A stretch of 64,000 nt of DNA from Setaria digitata. Its lineage: Eukaryota > Nematoda > Chromadorea > Rhabditida > Setariidae. Location: the NCBI GenBank assembly GCA_003640385.1, contig RCAB01000007.1:601145-665144 (forward strand). The letters are read 5' to 3'. The translations under genes were made by a program, and so were the position numbers. Below the pieces are notes generated by a model. It searched no databases and had not been told where the DNA came from. It worked only from the letters and a program-made list of their open reading frames with translations. Positions 24,450 through 36,403 of the stretch are shown here, piece by piece (the stretch's first letter is position 1; every line of letters starts with the position of its first letter).

Positions 24450-26456
24450 CTCTACAAGCAAAAAGTTATTTAAATCAAGTAAGACAATATCTTCTAATCA
24501 CTACAGAAACAAAAACCACTATGGCGTATTTCGCAATGCTCAACTCTGAAACTTCGGCGATATACATCACCTTTTTCGAGAAAAGCTTAATAAGAATCAT
24601 AGGAACACTTAACCCACAGGCATCTCATATGTGTCCATAATTCCTTAACATTTTCCGACATATTTTAAAGGAACCACCAACTGTTTATCTGAATTCTTTG
24701 ATTCCAAATGCGAAGCTGCTAAATCAACAAATTTCAATGAAAAGTCACATCAACAATATTATTGTTGAGATGTGATAACAAACTATATAACTATATAGTT
24801 AGGGAGATGATCAACTCCTCTCTTCTTATATAGGCAAAATTAATAACAACAACAATATAATTAAAGCTCCTCTTATTCTTTTACCAATAATAATAAACGA
24901 CAAAATATATAAGAGAAGTAAAAAGAAAAGGATATCAGAGCATCGAGAAACAAGTAGCTTATGTAGAGCACAATTAATAACATTCACAAGCACAAAGGGA
25001 AGGATGGAAGAGACGGTATTAAGCATAACCTAGGAAAAACTATTATTAAAAACATCACTTCTTTCATATGCATCACCTCATTAGACTATAATGGCTTACA
25101 ATTATAAAAAAAAAAATGGAAAAAATATGTTAGGTATGAGCAAATGGTTCCCTTGATTCAGGGATTCATGACGAAAATCTATCCAAACGATGTGGTGATG
25201 ACGGACAAAACAAATGTATTCCTCGTACAACAAAACTGCGATGAAATCAGAAAATCGAACAAAGCTAATTACGACCATTGAAATACGTGAGAAAAAAAAT
25301 ACTTATTTTCTATCCCCTAACTGACTATTTCGTTTTCAACAATCAACTGGAGCGCTGTTGGGAGAAATAAAAAGTTGCATATATAGGAATACCTTCACTC
25401 AGACGGATAACTTCAGCATACATTACCCATGCTAAAGAGTTGAAAGGAATTAAGTAAATCAATAGCAGAAACACTCTTTCTCCAGACTCGAAAAAGTTTA
25501 AAAATGAAGTGAACAAAAAAAATATCTATATATTAAATAAAAGTAAAAGAATAAAAAAACAAGAATAAAAAGCAATCGAAACTCAAATGTTTCACTTGCG
25601 AACATTACAAAAGATTACAATGGCATTAATGTGACATGGTTGCAAATTGTTTATGAATTTTGCTTGCATTCGAAGAAAAGTACTTCGTAAGCTCCCAAAT
25701 CTTTCACAAAATTCAAAGGGATCTGTTTGAAAAATTGATTAAACATGTCTGTCCAAAATAAAGACATCCCCCGTGATTTGAACGACCGGAAGGTCCATTA
25801 CCGTTATTTCCCACTTACAACATGAAACACGCCTTTCCAATAAAAAAATTACTTGGAAATATGTGAAAAATTTAAAAACCAATATTCAAAATAGATAAAA
25901 GACACACTGCTCCGCGGGAGCTCGAGTGAATAACTGAGAGGATAAGCTGGACATACTTATCTAATAAATACATCAAAGTTGTGTATGAATCGATGATAAA
26001 TCAAGCTCAAAACACAAATAATAATACTAGAAATATAAAAGAAGAAAAAACCAAAATCACCGGGCAATAAATACTATACTTGTAAACTTATCAAAAATGA
26101 ATGTTTCAAAAGGAAAAGGATAGCCTCTAAGGGATTACGTAATACGGTGGAACAGCCAGGGAGAAGCAAAGGCAAAAAAAAAAAGTATGAAAGACCATTT
26201 CTTTTAGTCTGACAAAAGCAAAATGAAAAAAAGGAAACCATAGCGGTTATAGTAATATTGTGCCGCATTTTTCAGTAGCCCGTAGGAACCACATTAATTC
26301 AGTTCGTCAGTTTCGTGTAATCCAAAAAATTACGCTCTCGACTGAATTATCTGCAAAATTTGGCAACAAATTACTCCGTCAACGGTGTTTGTACTGGAAT
26401 GGGGAAGATCAGCTTGTAAAAAAACAAATCATACGTAAAATTTAATTGGTATGCGA

Positions 26457-26545
26457 ACATTGCTTTAAACCTGAAAACTAGCAACGAATTCAATTTTTTT
26501 TTCAAAAATTCAGAAACTTGGAACATTCTTAAGTCCGTTAATGTA
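26457..26545. repeat. Direct repeat, copy 1 (about 89 bp)
   Basis: This segment, starting acattgctttaaacctgaaa, recurs at 26661-26750 in the same orientation. The copies differ only by one substitution and one base in a T run. Confidence 0.92.
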
Positions 26546-26660
26546 CTTGACATTCTTAAGTTCGTTCATGCAAATATGGCTCGAGTTACTGCGGTTTCTC
26601 TTATCATTACACTACGCCAACAGTGCCGTAGCCAACAATACCTACTAAGTTTGTGAAAGT

Positions 26661-26750
26661 ACATTGCTTTAAACCTGAAAACTAGCAACGAATTCAATTT
26701 TTTTTTTCAAAAATCCAGAAACTTGGAACATTCTTAAGTCCGTTAATGTA
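26661..26750. repeat. Direct repeat, copy 2 (about 90 bp)
   Basis: This is the second copy of the preceding repeat, 204 bp away. Both end in cattcttaagtccgttaatgta. A shorter echo of that ending (cattcttaagttcgttcatg) follows the first copy directly. Confidence 0.92.
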
Positions 26751-27225
26751 ACTAAGGTTCTTTATTAATGGTTCACACAATAGTGAGATATAGTTTTTAA
26801 TTGTGAATTCTACTTGAAAAGTCAAAAGACTCCTCCTAATTCGAAGGAGAAAAAGAGGACGTCCCCAAACTCACTGACGAAACATAACATGACCATACAA
26901 AAAATACACAAAACTGACATGGAAATTGGGTAATGAACTAATTTTTAGTGAGCTATCATGAAACGGAAATTAATAAATTTTGTGGAAGGCTGTTCTAATC
27001 ATCGAACGGTTAGCTTCACCGAATATAAGATTTGTTTCGCGAGATAAAAGAGCTTTGTGACAAAAAGCAGGTACGAGCGGTTATGCACGACGTGCATAGG
27101 TATAAAAACCAGTGGAACTGAGAATGGAATTATACTGCTGTCTGTCAAGAACTGATGTAAAACAGATTTACTTAATAGATAAAAAGTAGAGACAAAGTAA
27201 GAGATTTTACTTTAAAACGAGGCAA

Positions 27226-30200
27226 CTATACTGTGAAGACCTGCAATGCATTGGTGCGACCGACATCTTCGACGACGAGAAGCTCAGCGGCAGCAGAATT
27301 TTGTTCCTCAATGATGATCGGTTCGTTCTGTCCCAATGCTGGTTGTACCTGTACCTGATTCATGTTAGAAGGACTCGTTTTTGTGATAAAACCATCTTTT
27401 CGCGGAACTTTGGCGGGTGGTTGTTCTTGAATACCAGCCATTTCCTGACTTCCCTTTCTCCGGCCACTTCGTTGAACTGTTTCTCTCTGGGATGCAACAA
27501 TTACACCGCTGCTTTCACCATTCAGCTGATTCACATCCTCTGAAGTTGACGGTACTGAGATCACTTCTATCACCTGCAAGAATAAAGTCGTACGTGTAAT
27601 AAAATGTACCTGAATAGCATCAACATCTTGGAAATCCAAGCAGTTTCGATGGATTTGATGAAAAGGGTAATTATTCTATATTGAACAAAATGCGACCCAT
27701 TTATGTTGTATATTTGAACTACATTGTTAACTTTAACCGCTTTTTACGTTCAACATTTCTCTCTTAATTTCATTAATTATTCAGAAAGTCATCAAAATTA
27801 TTTTTACAAAAAAAAAAAAAATTATTTTTTTTTATAAAATCACTATGTTTCTGCTGTTAATATGAACCATCCATTGCTTAAAACTAATTTATATCGGCTG
27901 CTATTTCTTATTTACAAGAAAAAAAATTTACAGGACTGTGTTTGTAAAGCAATGCGTTCACACGCAGACGCTCCATAGCAACTCGTTCACGTTTTGAGCA
28001 CGCAGTACGTCCTCCCTTGGTAAGTGTTGCACATTTCTAAATAGCTTATGGAATTAAGACAAAAGTAAACAAAGAACTATTATACTTTGGAGAGTGGAAA
28101 GTAGAGAGATACAATTTTCTGTGGCAGTCTGAAATACCAGAAAGCGCGATAATACTTTACAAGTAGGATGCAAGTCAAACCAATCATTTTAATTACAACT
28201 TGCCTCAACTCTCTCTGCTTCTGGTTGCAACTTCTGCGTACAATTAACGCCATTTGGCTTCCAGTTGCATTCACGCATTAATATTTCCTGCAAATTTACC
28301 ATAACGCAGTCTTTTCCAACAGAAGAAAGAAGCAAAATATCAAACATCTAATGAAATCAGTAAAAAAATCAAACTGATTGTTATGACGGCTAGCGACATG
28401 AAGCTTTTTTCACAAATCCAAATACTACTACATCTGGATTTATCAGAAAAGACATGCAGTAATGCTGCCATCATCCGAAGATGAGCTGAACAGAATGATT
28501 AACTGATCTTGAAGGGTGCAAAGTGAAAAGTGCAAACAGAAGGTTCGCAGCAAGCTCAATATCCTACGATAAATTTTGCGAAATTTCAGAAACAAACTTC
28601 GGTTTTCTGTATATTGGGTGGCAATTTTTTGGGTAGCTGTGTACGAGAATACTCAATAACGACCGGCATCATATAAATGTTGATTGCATTAGACATAGCA
28701 TCCGAGTTTGGATTGAAGTTCCGCAAGTCTATGGAATTTCTGTTAACGCTAAGGCGTAACTTCCGTTTCACATTGCTGTCATAATCGCGTACTGGAAGCA
28801 TTTCTGTCGTATAAGACCTGAAGTACTGCGAAATATGGAACGAAATGTGCTCTTCACACAGTTCTCCATCATTTAAAGAACGAACTGACAAAAGCTTCAC
28901 TACTTTGTAGAATATAAATGGAGGGCAGCTAGAGAAAAGAAAGAACTGAAAAAGAAGACTTGCTTAAATCTATCCAAAATCACTTGAGGATGGTCATGCT
29001 TCATGAGATAAAATTCAGAAACAATCTCCAATGCTGTAACTAAGCCAACACCAGGAATCCCTTTCTGAGCATAGTCACAACCAATCATAATTGTCATTGC
29101 AATAAGGCATGACCTAAAACCATCACATGATGACTTATTGTGCCATTCTTTTTTTTTTACTTGACAGTATTTTTGTTAAAGTTCTATTGTATAAATGCAA
29201 AGAAGAAAAAAAAGCGAAAAGTTTGGTTTTGACTTTTGACCCTCAACTTCAACTTTAAGTATTTACAAATGTTATGTCGAACACTTAGATTTTTTAATAT
29301 TTTTCTTTCGTTCTTTTGTTAATTCTGTATTTCTTCTATCAACTTCTGAAATATGCGGAAGTGTTTCACCTGCTCAGGCACAATGTTTCATCTAGGTAAT
29401 CCATAGAGAGATGGAGGATGTCGTTCTGTACCTTTCCACCAAAACCAAACTCGACCTTAAATTGAAAAATTATAAAGAGCAGTAAGAAATGTTATTTCCC
29501 TAACATTCAAAACGAACCTTAGTAATTATCTTCTTTCTTCATCTTGGAGAATCGTAGGAAGCTCACAGACTTATATAATTATTTCTTACAGGACAATATA
29601 AATTCCATGCAAGATCTACATAATTCATAAGTAATGAAATTCTCTACATAACGGACCAAAAAATTAGATAAAAATACACCTGAGGAATCTGTGTCTAGAT
29701 TTACTAAAACACTGGCGCACTCAACTATATCCTCAGGAGACAACAGTGAAACCACAGAAATATAACATCGAAAAATTCAAAAGCTCATAAATTAAGATAG
29801 GGATAAAGTTATCCGTACTTGATAGAGATTGTTCCCTCCAAAAAGGATGTAATCGAAATCACGTGTAATGCAACCGTGCACCAATCCACGCTGCTCGAGC
29901 TGCGCGCATTGCGCCTCACCTTCCAATTTACTTTCCATCCAGCGAACTCCCATTGAATTTAGTAACATCTTCAAAAAAATTTTCCTTTTGCTTTTTTGTC
30001 ACAAAAACTGATTTAGTGAATTTCAGTCGAGAACCGAAAGTCAATAACTGTGACATTCAACTGAAGTTACCTGGGTTTTCTGTGTGAATAGTGACAAGCT
30101 GAAAGGCTTTAAGCCAACTTTACGTTGAGATTCATTAGAGAACTAAGAAACAATGCTATATGCTGCAATCACCAGTAACGTTATGTCTCACTAACACTAG

Positions 30201-30962
30201 ATCACTATTGGTTTGTGCAACATTTAAATGTTCAAGCTGAGTTTTATTTATGAACAACACACAGTTTTATTAGTAAAGAAATTTCTAATTTCCCACCTTG
30301 ATTTCTTCAATTTTTGGCAACATTTCTTGTTTTAGCTCTGATGTCCAATACTTGGTTCCACGCTTCCTTACCTTTCTCATCGAAGCTACTCCATAATCTA
30401 CCTAAAACCACTTTATCATTGCATATGTAATATGGATATGAAATGACAGTTACGACATCTTGAGGGTGAACGAACAGAAACAAACATTTGCTCGTTCTCC
30501 TTCATCGATTCCATCGAAAACAACAATTGGTTCAACACCTTCTTCCAGCAAACTTCTACATCGAGTATAAAATGTGCTTAAATAAGGTTTTCGAGCTGTT
30601 GAGCAGTGCGCTACAGAGCCACGCAGTACCTCACATAGCCAAATATGGCCATCTAAAAAGAGAAAAAATCTCAACTCAAAATAACCGTTCTATCTCTTGC
30701 TTCATCACTTCACATCGCATACACCTAAGATTTGAAAACTTGCTTGCAACTAAACATATCATTTCTTCTTCTGTCACCGTTATTTAGTAATCCTCCTACA
30801 GAACACCATGCCTAATGTGATCTATTTCAGTCAGGTGATTCTCACAAAACTGAACAGTTCCGTATGAAAATAACCTATAGCAATCCGTTTGTTTCGCAGT
30901 GCAGATATGTTTACAGGCTGCACAAACTTTTGCACATATTCCCACATACTTGTAACGCCCAT
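27226..30962 (-). CDS. gen-1: GEN-1 Holliday-junction resolvase (Rad2/XPG nuclease)
   Basis: The model has eleven exons: 30962-30875, 30652-30486, 30401-30297, 29968-29819, 29455-29370, 29113-28964, 28817-28598, 28287-28204, 28036-27932, 27675-27610 and 27573-27226. They give 522 aa. The N-domain has MGVTSMWEY and IAIDGHIWLCEVLRG with Asp30, then EPIVVFDG. The I-domain has EGEAQC (Glu136, Glu138), TRDFDYILFGG (Asp157, Asp159) and GCDYAQKGIPGVG. These are the conserved Rad2-family metal-binding acids, at almost the same numbers as in human GEN1. N- and I-domains are separated by only about 45 residues, so this is GEN1 and not XPG, which has a long spacer. GEN1 cuts four-way junctions during recombination and acts in DNA-damage repair. 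The C-terminal 115 residues are polar and probably unstructured. Two introns need GC donors, at 28963 and 28203. Confidence 0.92.
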
Positions 30963-32924
30963 TGCAGTGGCGTCGCGTTTTTTGGAGATGAAATTCTGAA
31001 ATCGAAATTTAACCTATATCTTATAAAGACGAAATCGGAGATTTTGTCTCGTGACTTATAAAGAAAGTATATGTTTGGGAAGCAAAGGCAATACAAATAA
31101 TAATAATAGTAAGTTCATCATATTTCTTTCAGGCAGAACTCTAACTGATCGAACTGTCTCCTCTTATCTTCTCTAGATCTTTGGCACTTTGGCTGTATCT
31201 CTGGTTACAAGTACTGAACCAGGGACAGATAAGATTAACCTTAAAATACTTCAGACATAAAAATGGATTATGAAATCGTGGATTTTTGCTGAAAAGAAGA
31301 CCTAACGTTAATAATTTCATTATTCAACAACAAAAACTGATTGATACTGTTGATAGATAAAGACCAGAGTTAGTTACACATATGTACCTGCCAAAAGTGG
31401 ATGCACGCAATGTATCTAGAAGCATATACAATTGTGAACAAGTTAACCAGTAGGACCATTTTTGATCGAAAACGCCATTAGTATACTCGGAAGAGAAGGT
31501 GCATAACCATAAACGAGTTTAAACGACAGAAAAAACTCCTTGAATTCCAGGAGAACATTTGAGGAAGTTTAATGATTCTGACATAGTCAACACTGTCGTA
31601 AAAACTAGCCTCCACTAGGAAATATTAAAAACTCATCTGCAGCAGATCTATTGATATACACTTGTATATCAAGCTGAGATTCGATGAAATCCGATCTTTG
31701 TGAACGGCGAACTAAAAAAATCCTAAGACTCTCTGAAGTAGTAAAATCCTGAATACGTTTGAATCGCCCAAAGTATCCATCCCCTTTTAACGAGTCAGTG
31801 CTGTGGCTGTTACACTGAACTATTCGGTCTATGTCAGATATCTTGCCTACTAGCCGTATTTTCTCTTGAAACCGTGTTAATTAGCCGAAAGAGATTACTT
31901 GCCCTTTTAAAAGGAGGTATTCAACCTATACCTGTATTTATGCAACTCTATACAAAATATCATGTATGTCTGTTGGTCTGTTTGTCGGTACTCTCGAGTC
32001 GACCATCGACCGTTACTCTGCTCGACGAAATATATGCGGCAAGATTTTGGTATTTCATGCCTTTAATACCAGCATGTTTCCTCAAAAACAGATCATATTT
32101 TACAATCTTTTCTTTGATGACCACCAAAAGTCATTTATTTTATATCATCCTAAATTTATATCGATCGCCGTAATTCGACTAGCTTCAAGTCATTTCGGAG
32201 TTTACATCAAATTTACTTCGACGAGAAAGGGAAGCACGTTCATATACTTTTTCATCCTGGAATAATTTGAAAGTCTCATGTGGGAAGACAAGCGATAGGC
32301 CAAGCAGACTCTCTTCGAGGTACCCATACAATGAGAAACATTGAGAAGCAAATTGAACAAATATTGCACGATACGGTGAGATTAATCAAGACAGAATATT
32401 GCCACTTTAATCGATGACGTAACCGATCAACCGAGAAGTACCATCGATCAAAAGACCGGTACTTGCGAAGAGAAAGGGACAATATGGAAGCATTCGGCTT
32501 AAAAATTTCCTTCCACATATAATGATAAGCATAACATGAACCACAGAAAGTAAACAGTTTATAATGCTAACCTTACGTCACATCTGGTCAAGTTATTATA
32601 ATCTGGAAAACAATGCCAAAAAGTTTGGCCAATTAAACTAAAAAATCAATACCAACGATTTTCTTCACGTAAGCCATTCCTTGAGGTAAAACCCAAACTG
32701 TGATCCAATCGTCACAAAAATGTTGGAAAGTGAAGTGGGGTCGAACTACGAGAAAGAGTTTCACTTCTTTCTGCAGTCAATGAAGGGTGAATCCCGAAGT
32801 GAGACTCAATAAATACGAAATAATCTTACAACGAGCTTCAAGCTAATGAAATAACGGATTCATCTGAAGTTGGCTTTCAACTCTATGCTCTGTTTATCTC
32901 TATCTCCCTTCTCAGAGAGAAATT
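30963..32924. other. Intergenic region upstream of gen-1
   Basis: Two overlapping plus-strand frames of about 99 codons at 31874-32265 and a minus-strand frame at 32518-32276 lack splice context and recognisable motifs. Nothing else is called. The flanking genes diverge, so this carries their upstream regions. Confidence 0.4.
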
Positions 32925-33793
32925 ATGTCGAGTTCTAGAACTTCAGGGAATTTCAATGATGGAGTCGTAAAAAAGTAGCAGCCGAAGATCAGGAAATACG
33001 TGAATTTAGTGTCACCCCGGAGTTGCTACGGTGTTAATAGTGATGCAATTCGAGAGTCCTCTCGGGGATGTATCGCGGCATTAGATGGTAGTTCAGGACG
33101 ACACCATCTTAAGGTGTCAGTAAATAAGTCAGCTATGAAGTCGTTCACTCCAGGCGATGTTCACACTGAAAGCCATGAACATGTCACTTATTCCAGGAGT
33201 GCTGCAGACTTTGGCCATTCTCGAAGACTGGGACACCGAGTAGTGGAACAGCACCGAGAAATCATTCGTCGTTTCAAGGAGGGAGAGGCAAGTGAGGTGT
33301 GTCTGTGTGCATTGGGATATGTGAGATAAAATAAAGTGATCTAGCTGGAGTGAGTTGAATCTGATGGAACTGAATTGGCGAGATTAGACTGAACGAGGTT
33401 AGACTGAGAGGAACTGCAGAAAATTTGAATAGGACGAGTTGGATTAGATTAGAACGAATCCAATTAAAGTGAATTCAAATAAAGAAATCAAATTAAACGG
33501 CAAGAAATGAAAAGTACTTTTGTTTAACGGATTTAATGGAGAAATTTGTGCTTTTTGGAACTGTTTCGTCAGATTTCATTTCATTCCTATAATACATTCC
33601 AAATTATAGTGTATACAAAGAATATGTTGCTGGCGAATAATTATCATTTTTTTTCTAGAGAGAGTGGAAGTCGCGAAGTGCGACTATATTTGTGGACACG
33701 AACAAAGGATCTCGAGCTCTTCATGCGTCTGTTCGTCTTCAGTCCTGTGATAACGAATGTTTTGCTTTACGTGTTATTCTTCATGTCGGTTAA
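32925..33793 (+). CDS. Unrecognised two-exon coding stretch with an in-frame amber codon
   Basis: An acceptor (cccttctcag, ending at 32914) is followed by ATG at 32925 and 17 codons (MSSSRTSGNFNDGVVKK), then TAG at 32976. The same frame stays open for about 100 more codons to 33287, including RRLGHRVVEQHREIIRRFK, a likely amphipathic helix. A phase-0 acceptor at 33658 opens the last exon (REWKSRSATIFVDTNKGS and onward), which ends at a TAA at 33791-33793. The first exon can end at GAG before GCAAGT (33287) or three codons later before GTGTGT (33296); both fit. The real start may be the ATG at 33136 (MKSFTPGDVHTESHEH). A pseudogene, an unseen short intron or a later start could explain the TAG. 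No family was recognised. Confidence 0.4.
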
Positions 33794-34068
33794 ACTTGTC
33801 AACGCTCTGAGCAAGCATGGATCAGAACTGCGGTGCTGAGGTGAAATGTCTTGCTGTACACGGAGTCTTTTCATGTAGCCTACAAACAAATTCAGCATGC
33901 AGTGGGGAGGCATACGAAAAACAGTACAGGATATTCACATACACACATTATGCTTTTTGTGCTGGATGAAGTGAAAACTCCAATCAATAATGGATGATTT
34001 CGAGAGGTTAAAGGTCACCAGTTTGTTGTCGTTAATGAAGGAGGCAATTGTAGTGTACAATATTTATC

Positions 34069-34966
34069 ATGCGTCTTCAGTTGTTTCTTTACGTGATGAT
34101 GTTTACACTAACGAGTGGTAGTCTTCGCGGCGACGGTTGGATGCGACCGATGGAAAAAGACGTCAATCCTAGTAGGCATTTGCAGTATTTTCTTAGTCAG
34201 TTTCGAAGAAATTTGCTTGTTCAGAGAATCTTTCGTTGATATCCACAGAAGGGATTGTGGAAGAAAAATTGGACTTAGATAGGGTCTAGAATTGTTAAGT
34301 AATTATGGATATATGGATCAGGCCAAGAAGGATATTCCTGTTTGTAGTCTGATTAATAACCTTAGCATTCAAGACTGCTGGAAATGTGAGCCATCACCGG
34401 AAGAGTTAAACGAGTGTGATGAAGCTTTGCTAACCCGCGGAAGGACATGTGGCATCCTTCAGTCAAGATTCGTTGAACGTGGCTATCACTGCATTGTTGA
34501 AATTCTGAACTGCTTCCCGAAGTCTGGTGCTTCACATCAAGCTGGATTCATCGTTGCACGTGGTCGACTAGTCGATCCTTTGAACAGCAACGATACGTAA
34601 GTTTGGTTCATTGTTCGACCAATTTATTCAATGGCACAAGTCTTAGAATCCTGGTTGGGCTTCAAAAAATGATATGTGATGGTAGGCAGTTATAAGCTAT
34701 CACTCTAACAGCCATACTGATTCTTGTTTTCGTAAATGGATTCTGGTAAAATAAGTACTGATTGCAGTTCTATGCGTTACTTTCCACTGAACAGTCCTGT
34801 TGGGACGAGAGATGTGATAATAACGTGCACGCTGGATGGCATATGGGAAGCAGTATCGTCAAATGGTGATAGATTAGAAGTTGGCCAAATCCAATGTATC
34901 ACATCAGGCTATCAAGCGATGAATTATATTTCTCCATATATCAGTGAAATATACAGTCGACGTTAA
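34069..34966 (+). CDS. Predicted secreted cysteine-rich protein, unrecognised
   Basis: The model has three exons, 34069-34195, 34290-34596 and 34768-34966, giving 210 aa. A weaker variant ends exon 1 at 34171 with a GTAGGC donor, giving 202 aa. Exon 1 starts MRLQLFLYVMMFTLTSG, a good signal peptide. The body carries about nine cysteines, including DCWKCEPSPEELNEC, RTCGIL, YHCIVEILNCF, ITCTLDG and QIQC, with no further membrane segment. Exon 2 ends at a GTAAGT donor and exon 3 opens after gattgcag in matching phase. No domain was recognised. The join between exons 1 and 2 is the weak point. If it is wrong, exon 1 alone is a 56-residue secreted peptide with an RR site, ending at 34239. A nematode-specific secreted protein is the likeliest reading. 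Confidence 0.55.
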
Positions 34967-35152
34967 TGGAGACAAAGAGAAAATTCTTATTTTAATTTAC
35001 TAGGTAGATAGTAGTACTGTACTTCTTCAGAATCAATATACTCTTAATATCTTATATCTTCTCTCAAAATTAAATTTCATTCTATACTATTAGCCTGGTG
35101 AAGCATTTAGCAGACAACCATTTCAACACATCGCAGAAGTAAGATAATAATC

Positions 35153-35186
<34 letters not shown>

Positions 35187-35662
35187 TGTGTTGATGGAAA
35201 TTCCACGTGGAAAATAAGCTCTAATTCATTATCTTTCCATGAAAAAATTAATGCAAGATTCGATTTTATTTTTTTGTGAAGTTCTAAACCAACCGTAAAA
35301 GAATAGAACTTTCATTGACTTTATTTTTTTTTTTTTTTTTCGTGAGTAAATGGAAGAAATGACTGTTTAGTTATAGGGATCAGGGCTTGTTATTACCTAA
35401 TTTTTTCTGAGTTTGTTGTTATTTTATATTACTTTTAAAGGTGCAAAGACGAATGATTACATTTGGTAATCTTTTTTTTTTCTTTTTTTTTTTTAGAATA
35501 AATCCTCCCTAATAACTACTCCATTTTCTATATGTTTCATGATGCGACAGTGAAATTAGTATGAAATTAAAAGATTACATAGCGCACAAACTGGTTCATG
35601 ATCTATGGTCTGTATCATTTGAATGAGAGTTCAGATCAGTAATTAACACGGTGGGAAGGAAT

Positions 35663-35807
35663 TTGATTGGCTGGATAAAGGGAATATATATTAAATATAT
35701 ATAATATATATATGATATATATATATAATATATAATATATAATGTATAATATATAATATATATATATATATATATTTAATACATATTCCCTTTATCCAGC
35801 CAATCAA
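35663..35807. repeat. Inverted repeat with about 40-bp arms
   Basis: The left arm begins ttgattggctggataaaggg and the right arm ends ccctttatccagccaatcaa. The arms pair over about 40 bases with one mismatch around an AT-only loop, and the whole can form a long hairpin. It resembles a small MITE-like or palindromic element, but no target-site duplication was identified. Confidence 0.9.
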
Positions 35808-35808
35808 T

Positions 35809-35910
35809 TATATATATATAATGAATAATATATTATTCATTATATATATATATATATAAAATGAATAATGTCGAGTGAATATATAATATATTATATATTT
35901 TTTTTTTTTC
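35809..35910. repeat. (TA)n block with a perfect short palindrome
   Basis: Directly after the hairpin, alternating TA runs surround the perfect palindrome aatgaataatatattattcatt. A T run follows. Confidence 0.8.
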
Positions 35911-36403
35911 TCTTATATAGAGAAAAATACTGCTACTGATTTCAGCTCCTTGTAATATGTCATTCAGGCCTGACATTATTCATCATTTGAAAATATCCTT
36001 ATTCTAGCTGAGCATCTTGGTCATCTGGTTTTGCTTTTCACTTTTAGTAATTTAAATGCAGCATTTAAGCACCAGTCATTCCTCTGTAGCCCTGCCCGAT
36101 GCTCATACAAGGATTAACAGGCGTCAAGGAAAATGCGGAATTTTTTTTCCAGTAGTTGTCGGTGTTTTAACCTAGCTTAACATATTGTTACCATTACTTT
36201 CTTTTTCATTAGAATATTAAGCGGTACACCACTTTAGCTGGTAATAAAATCCTCTTTTGATTATATTAGAATTGATTAGCCTTAAAAGAAATGTGTAGGA
36301 CAGCTCAGCACAAATATTAAATTTTCTGCTCAAAAATTCATATAAATAAATTTATAAATCTCAAACAAAAATTTAACGATCACATTGACATTCAGCATTA
36401 AAC

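Larger units (their letters stand above)
24450..27225. other. Intergenic region between gen-1 and BCAS2
   Basis: About 2.8 kb contain no exon that could be supported. Open frames here start at non-ATG codons or have no splice context. The region holds a separated direct repeat of about 90 bp and should include the BCAS2 upstream region and the gen-1 3' UTR. Confidence 0.45.
34967..36403. other. AT-rich intergenic region with homopolymers and a hairpin
   Basis: The convergent ends of the secreted-protein gene and the zinc-finger gene face each other across this 1.4 kb. It contains long T runs (about 35152-35176, 35325-35341), (TA)n blocks and the inverted repeat at 35663-35807. No exon was seen. 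Confidence 0.6.

Noticed and set aside
26260..26445. 61-codon plus-strand frame
   Set aside because: It opens at GTG, not ATG, and has no acceptor in phase; nematode nuclear genes rarely start at GTG.
31874..32265. Overlapping plus-strand frames, one containing LLALLKGGIQPIPVF
   Set aside because: The phrase resembles the Rad2 N-domain, but no further nuclease motif follows and the strand is opposite to gen-1; taken as coincidence.
33288..33658. A fifth GC donor (GCAAGT) in the 33-kb gene
   Set aside because: A normal GTGTGT donor nine bases on keeps the same phase, so the GC donor is not required.
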